Assembly (NCBI GenBank): GCA_024102795.1
Contig: JAGFJK010000411.1
Span: 1-49,512, forward strand
DNA: 49,512 nucleotides
Reading direction: 5' to 3'
Source of the DNA: Pirellulaceae bacterium
GTDB lineage: Bacteria > Planctomycetota > Planctomycetia > Pirellulales > Pirellulaceae
The notes under the pieces are model-generated. The model searched no databases. It worked only from the letters and a program-made list of their open reading frames with translations, and was not told where the DNA came from. Every line of letters begins with the position of its first letter. The stretch's first letter is position 1. Below are positions 19,427 to 31,400 of this stretch, piece after piece. The position numbers and the translations under genes were made by a program.

Positions 19427-22400
19427 CTACAGATCGCCTTGCTCCTTCTCCTGCAGCAGTTCCTCCAGGGCCAGATCAAACAGATGCTCGGCCGCGCCGC
19501 CCGAGGTCCGGGCTTGAGCCAGCGTGCTGAGCAGATCGCGGCTCGGTTGCGGCGCCGGGGCCATGCGAGCGACAGCGTCCAGCGGTTGCTGGCTGGTCGT
19601 CGCCGCTCGGCGCGATGCGGCGGCCGGGCGGAACAGGGCCGGGTCGAGTACCGGCGCTCGCCCCTCGACAATCAACTGGTATCGGTCCAGTGTGCTGGCA
19701 GCCTCTTCCCCGCTGACCGCGGCTCCGCGGCTGGCAAGCGTTCCGCCGCCGGCCGACTCGCCCTCGCCGCTGCCAAACGTGTTGATGTAGTTGATCACCG
19801 CATTGACGTCCGACGGCGCGACGAAGTTGTCCGGCACCACGTCGTAGTAGGGCGGCGGCGACGTGCCGGGGGAGGGAACCGGCAGCGGACCGGCACCGGA
19901 CGAGTTGATGCGGTTGATGACGATCAACGGATCGACCGCCGTGACCAGACCGTCGTCGTTGACGTCGTATCGCAGCCGCGTGTTCTGCCACGGGAACGGG
20001 TTGTCCGAGACGTCCAGGGTCACGGTCGCCACGTTGGACAGCGTGCCGCTGTCGTCGCGGACCCGGTATGTGAACGAATCGGGACCTGAGTAGTCCAGGT
20101 TGGGCATGTAGGAGACCGTGCCGTCGGGATTGGCCGTCGCCACGCCGTGCTGCGGCTGAGCGACCACGGCGACCGTGGCCGGGTTCAAGGCGCCATCGGC
20201 GTCGCTGTCGTTCGACAGCACGTCGATGGCGACCGTGGCATTGATGATCGCCGCGGCTTCATCGTCGACCGCCACCGGTGGGTCGTTCACCAGGATCGTG
20301 ACCAGCGCGATGTTCGATACGCCGCCGTCATCGTCCTGGACCGTGTAACGGAAGGTGTCCGTGCCGCGGAAACCGGCGTTGGGCGAGTAGATCATTCTGC
20401 CGGTTCCGTCGGGCACGGCGATGCCGTTCTGCGGCGTCATCAGCAGCGTGATCGAGCCCGGCACAAGCGTCCCGTCCAGGTCGCTGTCGTTTGCCAGGAT
20501 ATCGATCAGCACGGCCGTGTTCCGCGGCGTGCTCGCCATGTCGTTCACGGCCACCGGGTTCTCGTTCAAACCCTCGACCAGGACCCGGACCGTGGACATT
20601 ACCTGGGCGCCCTGCCCGTCGCTGACCGTGACGGTAAACGTGTCCTCGATCGTGTCACCCAAGCCGAGCATCTGCAGGGTCAACGAGGTGGTCGGATTGT
20701 AGGTGAAGCTGCCGTTGGACGCGACGGTGACGGTGGCTCCCAGCGTACTCGGATTCTGGAACGCCACCACGGCCAGCGGATCGCCGTCGGGATCGCGGTC
20801 GTTGTTCAAGACGCCCGTGATGGCCGGCTGCGAAATGATCGTGTCTTCCAGCGTCTGGTACGAGTCATCCACCAGTTGCGGCGGCTTGTTGACGCCCTGC
20901 ACGGTGACCGACACCGTGGCCGTGGCCTCGGCGTTCTGGTTGTCGGCGATCACGTAGGTGAATGTATCCAGGCGGGTGCTGCCGCGGGGGATGGCGAACA
21001 GCGTGGCCGAGACGGTCGGGTCGTAGCTGAAGCTGCCGTCGGCCATGAGCGTCACGTTCGCTCCGAGCGTGCTGGTGCCGACCAATCCACCGGTGCTGCC
21101 CAGGCGGACCACGCGGATCGAGTCGCTGGCGTCGGCGTCCGAGTCGTTGGCCAGCAAGCCCGCGGCGGGAACATTCAGCACGGTGAGTTGATTCACCATG
21201 TAGCTGTTGGCGACCGCGACGGGAACGTCGTTGACACCGGTCACCGTGATTCGCGCGGTGGCCGTATCCGAGGCGCCATGCCGGTCCGTGGCGCGGTAGT
21301 CGAAGGAGACGACGCGGGTCTCGCCGGCGGCCAGGTTCTGGAACGCGGAGCCCGGATTGAAGGTGAAGTTGCCTCCTGAAACCTGGGTGATGCTGCCCTC
21401 GGACGGAGTGCTCAGCAGGGCATAGCTGAGCGTCGTGCGGCTATCGTCGCCGTCGATATCGTCGGCATCGAATGGCACGACGACTGGCGGCCCATCCTCC
21501 ATCGCACCGGCCGCCACGTCGTTGGCGATCGGCGCGTCGTTGACGCCGGTCACGGTCACGTTGACCGAACCCAGCACGCTCACCGCTCCGTGGCGATCGG
21601 TGGCCCGGTAGGAAAACGACACCACGCGGCTGGCGCCCAGTGCCAGGTCCTGGAAATCGTCTTCCGGATCGAACGTGAAGGTGCCGTTGCCGTTATTCGT
21701 CGCGCTGCCCTCGCTGGGCATCGACAGAATCGAGTAGATCAACGTGGCCTGGTTGTCGTCGTTGTCGATGTCGTTGCCCGCGAACTGAGCGATCACCTGC
21801 GGGCCGTCCTCGCGGGCCGTGGCCAGCACGGTTGCCGCGGTCGGGTTGTCGTTGACGCCAGTGACGACCACCATCACCGTGCCCGGCGCGCTGCTGGCGC
21901 TGCGGGAATCAATCGCCACGTAATTGAAGCTGACGGTCCGCGTCTGCCCCAGGGCCAGGTCCTGGAAACCGGTGCCCGGATCGAAGCGGAAGGTGCCGTT
22001 GAAGTTGTTGTTGACGGTCCCCTCGCTGGGCGTGCTGGTGATGATGTAGGCCAGCGTGCTCGGGTTGTCGTCGCTGTCGATGTCGTCGCCCGCGAAGGCC
22101 CCGGTCACCACCGGCCCGTCCTCCATGGCCGAAATCATCACGCCCGAAGCCACCGGCGCGTCGTTTACGCCTGTGACGCGGATGGTCACGGTCGAGTCGT
22201 TGCTGACGGCGCCGCGTGCATCGGTGGCCCGGTAGTCGAATGACACGAAACGGATCTCGCCCTGGGCCAGATCCTGGAAGTCGGCGCCGGGGCTGAACGT
22301 GAAGGTCCCGTTGCCGTTGTTGACTACGCTGCCCTCGCTGGGCTGATTCAACAGCATATACAGCAGGTTGCTGGGGTTGTTCTCGCTGTCCACGTCGTCG

Positions 22401-25400
22401 CCCCCGAAGTTGCCCAGCACGCCCGGCCCGTTCTCGAAGGCATTGATCAGCACGTCGGTCGTGGTGGGAACGTCGTTCACGCCGGTCACGGTGACGTTGA
22501 CCGTTCCGGGCAGGCTGACGCTGGCCAGCGAATCGGTGGCCGTATAGTTGAAGCTGACCACGCGGGTCTGCCCCTGCGACAGGTCCTGGAAGTCGGTATC
22601 GGGATCGAACGTGAACGTGCCGTCGTTGTTGTTGGTGGCCGAGCCTTCGGGCGGCAGGCTGGTCAGCGTGTAGATCAGGCTGCCGGGCGAATCGTTGCTG
22701 TCCGCGTCGTCGCCCACGAAGGCCCCGTCCACCGCCGGCCCGTCCTCGACCGCTCCCAGAGCGACGTCGGCCACTGTCGGCCGGTCGTTCACCCCAGTGA
22801 CCGTGATCGTGACGGTCGCCACGTTGCTGTCGGCGGCATGTCGGTCGGTGGCCTGGTAATCGAAGGTGACCACCCGCGTTTCGCCCGCCGCCAGATCCTG
22901 GAACGCTCCGCTGGGATCGAACGTGAACGTGCCGTCGCCGTTATTGATCACCGAGCCCTCGCTGGGCGCGGTCAGGATCGTGTATTGCAGCGACCCCTGG
23001 TTGTCGTCGATGTCGATGTCGTCGCCGTCAAAGGCGGCGACTACCTGCGGTCCGTCCTCGGTCGCGGATGCCGACAGATCCGTGGCCGTCGGCGCGTCGT
23101 TCACGCCGCTGACCGCGATCGAGACGGTGGCCACGTTCGAGGGCAGGACGCCATCGGTGGCCCGGTAGGTGAAGGTGTCCAGGACCAGGTCGCCCTGGGC
23201 CAGCGACTGGATGGCGGGGATCGAAGCCGGATCGTACTGGAAACCGCCGTTGGCCGCGACGGTCACGGTGGCACCCAGTTGCGATGTCGCATCGAAATCG
23301 AACACGCTCAGCGGTTGCAGTTCCGCGTCGGTGTCGTTCACCAGCACACCGGGCGCGGGCACGTTCAGCGCCGTGTTCTCGTCCGTGCTGTAGAAATCGT
23401 TGTCGGCCACCGGCGGCGTGCCGGGCAGGATCTGGATCAGGTAGTCCTCGACCTCGCCATCCGGAGCCAGACCGGTGGGCGAGGTGCCGCCCGAACTGCT
23501 GAAGCGGAAACGGGCGACCGTGGACAGGATGCCGGGCGACTGCACGAACGACGGCGTGCTGATCGAGAGCGGGTTGTCGCCCGCGAACAGCCGCACCCCG
23601 CGGAACACCTGTTCGGCGAAGTCGTCGAAGTCGCCGTCCTGGTTGAAGTCGATCCAGGCGTCCAGCAGGCCGGTGGCCGAGGCGTTGACCGTGATCGGCG
23701 TGACCAGGAAGCGGTTGAAGATGCCGTCAAAGCTCACGCCGTCATCGTCGTTGCCGTCGGTGTCGTTGTCATCGCCATCCGCTCCCATGGTCGGCTGGCC
23801 ATCCGCGTCGGCGTCGACGCTGGCTCCCAGGAACACGTTGTTGCTGGCAATCGAGTGGCGCGGCCCGTCCTGCGCGAAGGTGGTGGCATACGGAGCGGCC
23901 GCGTCGCCGAAGTCCAGCTCCACGTTCGGCATCACAATGATGAACTGCGTCTGGCTCGTGGCCTGATTCGGCAGCAGCAGGTTGCCGGCCAGGTCGCGGA
24001 TCGCCCGGGCGAAGAAGCTGGGGACGTCGCCGCTGATAGCATTGGCGTTCTCGACAAAGAAGCTGGCCGCGCCCCGCTCATTCAACCGCACGCCTTGCAG
24101 CGGGCTGGTGACGATCGCCTCGATGATCGGCTGGGCGAAATCGACTTCCGTGAACGACGCGTCCGGCACGAACGGGACGGCCACCGAACCGCCGGCGACG
24201 CCGGTCTTGATCAGGCTGCTGCCGCTGACGTCCGTGGCATAGGCGGCCGTATCGTTCAGCCGCAGGGACTGCGACGAGATTTTGATCGGATTCAGGGCCA
24301 GTCCACCCGCCTGGATGGCGGCGATCATGGCGTCGATCAGTTCGTCGTCGGTCGTCGTGTCGGTGAACCGGATCACGCGGTTGCCGGGCGTGGTCATGTT
24401 GTCATTGTCGAACTCGAACACCACCGGCGGCGCGCCGGCCCGCGAAATCGTGAAGATCTCCTGGTCCTCGACGCCGTCCACCCGGCCGATGACTTCCAGC
24501 GTGCTGCGGTCCGGGTCGATGACGTGATCGATGGTCGCGGCCAGTTCGACGACGCCGCCGCCCACGTTGGCCGGCGAGAGATTCAAGCCGGCCATGCCGA
24601 TGATGTCGGCCAGCGTGTCGGCCAGCGTATCGATGGAGTCGTTGGGCGTGAACGGCACGACCGTGTTCATTCCTGTCACGCCGTCGCCGATCAGCGTATT
24701 CTCGAATTCAAAGACCACGACCGTCGACATGCCGTCGTCGATGATGAAGGTCTGCCCGTCCTCGATCCCGCCCGGCTGAGCGCCGATGGCGGGGATGAGC
24801 AGGGCCACGGGGCCAGGCAGCTCGAGCGTCGTGCCCGGCAACACGCCCGGTTGGCCGGCAAGCATCATCAGACTGGTCATGGGGATCTGAATGTCGTGGG
24901 CCACGGTCCCGCCCACGTGCAGCAGGCCGTTACCCAGGTTGACCGGCGAAAGATTCAATCCGGCCGCGGCGATGGCGGCCCCCACGACGTCGACCAACTG
25001 GTCTTGCGTGAAGGTGTTATCGAACTCGATCCGCGTGTTCCCCGGCATGACGTTCGGGTTGAGGATCGTCTCGTTGAACTCGAAGGTCACCGAGTTAGCG
25101 CCTTCCGAGACGGTGAACGTTTCGCCGTCGACAAACACGCCGGCAAACCCGAACTGGCTGACCACCGTGGGTGTGGTATCGACGAAGTAACCGCGGCGAG
25201 CGCCCAGGTGCACGACGCCGCCACCCAGGTTGGCGGGCCGCAGGCCCAGCGCCGCGTTGGTGATCGCCGTCACAATGGCGTTGGCCACGTCGTCCACGCT
25301 GGTCGCCGACGAGACGTCGATGCCCAGGTTGCCCGAAAACACGTTGGGCGGCGAGTTGGTGTCGAACTCGAAGGTCACCGCGGCGCCCAGCGGCGGAGCG

Positions 25401-28400
25401 ACGATCAAGGTCTGGCCGTCCGTGATCCCGCCGGGACCGACGCCCTGCGGCGGAACTTGCAGCGAGAGCGGCTGCGGCACGCGGATGCTGAATCCGCTCT
25501 CGTACTCGAACGTCACGACGTTATTGTTGCGATCCTCGATAAAGAACGTCTGGCCGTCCACCACCTGGTCGCCCCGCGGCGCGTCGATGACAAAGCGGTC
25601 GGTGTTGTTCAGGCGGATCACGTAGGTCCGGTTGTTCGGCCAGATGCCGGTCACGTGCGCCAGGCTGATGACGTTGGTCGTGGCGTCGTAACGGAAGTTG
25701 TAGTCCACCCCCGGCTGCAGCAGCACGCCGTCCTCGGTAATACTGATCTTCTCGCTGGTGACCGACGAATCGTCAACGCCGATGCCGGCGCCGCCGTCGC
25801 CCTGCGTGGCGCCGTCGACCAGTTGGATGCGGAAGTTGTTCAGGTCGCCTGCCGACAACTGGACGATCGTCTCGGTCGGATCCAGGTCGATCCCCTCGGT
25901 ATCGTTGTCCAGAGGTTCGACCAGCACGGCGGCCGGGCCCACGAAGTCGGCCCGATCGACCGCTCCCCGGTCCTTGAACACGTTGGCACCCAGGCCCAGG
26001 GGCGGAGCGACGTCGGGGTCGTCGGTGCGGAGCTGGCCGGAGGCGTCCCGGTCGGGCGCCAGGATGGGCGACACGGCCAGGCCCATCGGGTCCTTGACGG
26101 TCACCAGGCCGGCGCGATCCTCCAGCGTATCGACCGCGCTGTCGATCGCCCGCGACCGAGCGGCAAGGTAGAAGTTCCCGTCGGCCGCGTCCACGAACAG
26201 CGGTTCCAGGTTGCCCAGCGGAATGCTGAAGTCCTCGTTGGTGGAACCGACGTTCGAGTTCGTGTTCAGGTTGTGCTGGTACAGCGAGGCACCCACGATC
26301 GTGGTGGGTGAATCCATTTGCAGGATGCCCGATTCCAGATTGGCCAGGATGTTGTTCAGCAGTGTGGGGCTGGCGTTCTCCGAGACCAGGATGCCGGTTT
26401 CCAGCAGCAGCGAATCGACGTTGCTGGTCGGGGTGGGCGTCATCTGCAGGAACGAGCTGGTGACGTTGGCGGCCCCTTCGATCACGATATACAGCTCGGT
26501 CGTCGAGATCGGCGCCGTGAAGTGATGGTCGTGGCTGAAGCCTTCCATGTCGGGGTCGATCCGGCGGTCGGGCACCGGCAGGATGAAGAACTGCGTGGGC
26601 CGGCCGGCTACCGGTCCGTAGATCGAACCGCCTCGGTGTCCGCCCAGGGGCGTGGCGGTGACACCGGTCAGACCGTTGCCGATCACGCTGGCCGCGGCCA
26701 CGGCCACTTCGGGCGCGCGGTAGCCCGGACCGCGGTTGCCGCTGTTGGGAATCGGCGAGGGATCGAACAGGATCGGCACGTTCGTTCCGGCCACTCCGTT
26801 GCCGATGTCGAATTCGTAAGTCACGACCGCGCCGGAAACGTCCTTCACCTGGATCGTGGCCCCGTCGGGAATCAACGTGCCATCGACGGCCTGGATCACC
26901 CATTGGCGCGGCGCCCAGACGTTGATTTCCAGGTCGTAATCGCCCCGGCTCGATTCGCCCTCGCGGTTGCCCAGGCTGATCGCGCTGTACTGGTCGTTCA
27001 GCGCGCCGCTGATGCCGACGTAGTACGTGCCGGCTTCGGTCGCCGTGAAATCGAGATACGAGTCCAGGCTGCGGGTTTCACCGGGAGCGGGATCGTTGTC
27101 GCTGCTGGCCACTTCCTCGCCCAGCGCGTTGAACAGGCGGATCACCGAATTCAACCGCCCGCCCAGTTCGTTGGCATCGACGTCGACGGTCACGCGATCG
27201 TAAATGTCCAGGTGGATCTTGTAGAAATCGACGTCCATCGAGCGATCGAACGGCGTATCCAGGTTGTCGCCGATCGTGGCGGTGGTGGAGTACACTTCCG
27301 GGTTCTGCGCCCGCCCCTGGTAGGTATTGACCGCCTCGAAGATCGTATCGTTCGGCTCGCTCAAGCCGCTGCCGGCGAAGAAGGATTCCGTCCCGTCGCT
27401 GCCGTAGATCGTGTTGTTGATGATCCGGCCGAACGGTTGCGGCGCGGCGGCCAGCGGCACCTGCCGGCTGATGAAGCCGCGGGACGGATTGAGCGTCACG
27501 AACGAGACGTTTTCCAGGTACAGGGCCGGCCAGGCGCCGTAGATCCGGATATCGTCGGGCAGGAACGGTCCGCCGATCCCGCGGCTCATGCCGACCGTGG
27601 CCCGCACCGTTTCGGTCGTGCCGTTGGTGACCAGGATGCTGCCGTTGATGGCGTCGCGGATCGCCAGCACCATTTCGTACTGGTCGTAGCCGGGTCCGCG
27701 GGGGCCGAGCGGCGTGGGGTAGTTGCCCGTGCGGCGGAAGAACACCGGCACGTTGCCCGGCGTCCAGCCGTTTCCGCCCATGACGCCGCTGCCGCATTGG
27801 CCGATCGGCGAACCGGACAGGTCTTCCAGCTCGAAGGTCACCGTGGTGCGGCCCGATCGGATCTGGAAGGTCACGCCATCGCAACTGCGGTCGCCGGAGG
27901 TGGGCAGCGCCGGCGTGGGCTGGAACGGGATGATCTCCCAAGGCGCTTCGTTGCCGCTGAAGTGGATCCCACCCAGACCGGCGCCGGCGATCACGTTGTT
28001 CTCGATCGTGGCGCCCGGAGCCAGGCCGCCCGCCGGGGCGTTGTTCAGCTCCTGCAACCGGCGGACGGGGCCCGGCGAGGGTTGCAGGAAACCGACATCC
28101 AGGCCCGTTTCGCGGTTCCGCTGGCCGGCGTCCGCCTTGATGCCCCAGTCGCGGGCATCGGTGATGAAGTTCGAGTGGACCAGCAACTGTCCCTGGTCGC
28201 GGAACAGGTTGCCGTCGCCCTGGCCGCTATGGGCCACGACCGGGATGCTGGTGCCGGTGATCACGGCGTTGCCGTACAGGTTCAACCGGTTGTCGTTGCC
28301 GCGAACGCCTTCGTTCGTCCCGTCGGACAGGCCCGCCGTGATGGCCAGAATGCTCTGGACCGACGAGGCATTGATCGCGTCGCGGATCTGCCGAGCCACG

Positions 28401-31400
28401 ACATCGTCCGGATCGGCCGGCTGGAACAGAATCTGCGCGTTGCCCTCGGCCACGCCGTTGCCCGTGTCGAACTCGAAGACCACCGTGTTGATGCCGTCGT
28501 ACAGGGTGAACGTGTCGGTGTCGTTGATCGCCGAGCCGGGCGGGACCAGCATGGTGAACTGGCCGGCGTGCCGGTCGTTCGTGTCGTAGCTCTGTTCCAG
28601 GTGCAGCGAGGCAATCTCGCTGGTGTCGGGGATCAGCAGGCTCGAACGGCCAAAATCCGTCGCCTGGCGGATTTCGAGCTGGTAGTTGCCAATCACGATC
28701 TCCTCGACCGTGAGCTCCGGGTTGGCCACGAATACCGGATCGTTGTAGGCGTGCGAGATCATCTCGCCGCGTTCGGCGAAACCGATGATGATGTCGTCAA
28801 TGAAGAAGCCTTCCAGATCCGTGGCCACCTGGTCCGCCGCGTCGAATTCGAACAGCAGCCGCATGTTCTCCAGGCCGGCGAAGTCGTCCAGCTCCACGCG
28901 GGCCTGCCGCCAGACGATTTCCACGATGTCCTCGGCCAGCGTCAGGATGGTGGCCGGCACCGGATTCAGTTCGGTGTTCTTCACCGCCAGCGGCGTGGTC
29001 GTGCCGTCCTCCTGCACCAGCGACACCTGGGCGATGTCGATCAGCGGATTGCCGGACGCATCCAGCAGGTAGTTGAAGTACAGCGTCGGCTTGTCTTCGG
29101 GCGAATAGCCCCGCAGGCTGAACGGGTTGCTGAGCAGCTTGCCGTTGATGTCCTCGGGGGTCCGCAGCATCCGCCAGGTGCCGCCGCCCAGGTAGGTGCC
29201 GGTGGCATCGGAGTCGATCAGCTCGAACACGTCCTCGCTGACCATGTCCACTTCAAACGTGCCGTTGGCGCCGTCGATTCCCATCACGCCTTCCACATAC
29301 ACCCGCTCGCCGCCCAGCAGCCCGTGGGCGATGGAGGTGATCTGGACGGTGCCCGCCGTGGCGTTCTGCACATCGCCGCCAAGCTCCGTGCCGAAGAAGA
29401 AGCTCTGGCCGCCATCGACCGGCGGGCCATCCAGCGTATGCCCCTCGACCGACACTTGCAGCGTGTAGAAATCGCCCACATCCGGCGCGACGCCGGTCTG
29501 CGTGGCGGTCCGCTTGGTCACCTGCAGGATATAGGTCCCCGGCGTGGGGAAGACAAAGCGGATGAACGGTTCGATCGGCGGCGGATCCACGAACGGATGC
29601 ACCGCCAGGAAGTCGTTGCCCGCGTCGCCGTCGGTCGGGTTCGCCGGATAGCGGTTAAAGGCCAGGGCGTTGCCCAGCGAATCGAACAGCGTCAGCTCGG
29701 CGTCCATGAACTGGAACGGGTCGTCGTCCAGGAAGCCGTTGACCGACAACTGGTGGTCGTGGCTCATGTCGATCTCGAACAGGCCGACCGCGTTGGGCTG
29801 GGTGACCTGGAACGAATAGAAATCGTGGGTGCCGTCACCGCTGCCCTGGACCGTGATATGGGGATAGAAAATCGACGTGTTGACGACCGGGTCGCTGTTG
29901 TCGCCGAGATTGGCATCGTACCGCAGGGTCCAGAACTCCTCCTCCAGGTCGTGCGCCAAGGGGACCGTATCGTTGGGTTCGATTTCCTGCACGTCCCGGG
30001 CGTTGCCGCGACTGTCGTCAAACACGGTCGACAGGCCGTGGCCCAGGTCGCTGTGCCGCTGCTCGGTGATGTGCCACAGCGTGGCCGACAGCGACAGGCC
30101 AAACGCGTCCAACACGCCGGTCGAGATGATGCTCTGGCCGTTGCTGAAGAACGGCTTGCCCACGGCGTCGGTGCCGAAGGAATAGATGTCGCCCAGCGTG
30201 TCGATGGACAGCAGCGTGTCGGTGAACGGGTCGACGTCCGAGAACCGCGGCCGGCGCGCGAGTCCGGCAAATGCCCGGCCGTCCCAGTTCTCCACCGAGA
30301 TGTGCAGCGTGTAGGTGTCGCTCAGGTCGGGCCGGTTGCCCGTGGCCAGTTCGTCCTCCACGGTCAGCGCTTCGGCGACCACCAGGTAATACTCGCCTTC
30401 GTCCAGGATCGCCTCCAGGTAGGCGTCGTTGCGGCTGACGCTGCCGCCCGCGCCCGCCGTGGGGCTGAAGTCGTCGTTGAAGTCGACCACGCCACCGCCG
30501 TCGTCGAGCAGGATCAGCATCGAGTTGAAGCTGCCCGGATTGCCGTCGTCGCCAAAGTCGATATCGAAGATGGCCAGGCTGCCGTCTTCTTCGACACTGA
30601 AATGGTAGTAGTCATAAGTCGGCGTTCCAGCCGTGTCGAAGCGGAAGATCTCGTCCGACGCCGAACTGGCGACATACAGCAGGCCGTCGGCGCCCTGCAG
30701 GATGCCCACCGGCCGGAACAGCCCCTCGTTGCCCGGCATCATCGGCAGGCCGGCCGGCGAGAAGTCGTCGATGAACGTGCCGTTGACCGCGTCGTAACGC
30801 ATGATGGCGTTGTTGTTGAAGCTGGTCACATACACATTGCCGTCGGCGGCGAAGACAAAATGAGCCGGTCCCTGCAGGCGGGGATTCGCCTGCAGGAAGG
30901 CGTCGAAGAACACGCCCGTGTTGGCCCGATAGCGGAGGATGTTGTTGCTCATCGCCCCCGAGCTGGCCACGTACAGCAGTCCATCGGGCCGGAACTGAAT
31001 GCCGATCGGCTGGTCGAGACCGCCCGATCCCGTGGGGATGAATTGCGAGACGAAGTTGCCGGTGACGCCGTTGTAGCGCATCACGTTGTCGGAGAGGAAA
31101 TTGGCCACATACAGTTCCGGCACTCCGTCGGCCGTGGCATCCGGACCAAAGGCGATTCCCGTGGGCAGATCCAGCCCCAGCGTCACGAAATCCCGAATGT
31201 GCGCGCCGGTCACGCCGTTGTAGACCAGAATCTCGTTCGACAATTGGCTGGCCACGTACAGGTCGGGTTGGCCGTCGCCGCTCTGGTCGGGGCCGAACGT
31301 CAGGCCGTGGGGACCATTCAATCCGCCACTGCCCGAGGTCACGAACACCGTGTCGAAGGTCTTCGTTTCGGGGATGTAGCGGACCACGCTGTCCGACTGC

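Noticed and set aside
19405-19671. N-terminal extension of the sialidase into the giant gene
   Set aside because: It overlaps the giant gene's coding end and is Arg-rich shadow sequence; GTG 19404 begins a good signal peptide.
21227-23110. CRISPR-like regular spacing
   Set aside because: The 312-bp units are coding, diverged and in phase with the reading frame; there are no short identical repeats with unique spacers.
22838-26311. A second long plus-strand open frame opposite the giant gene
   Set aside because: Same reason; the complement carries the GEVED, FEF and VCBS repeats.
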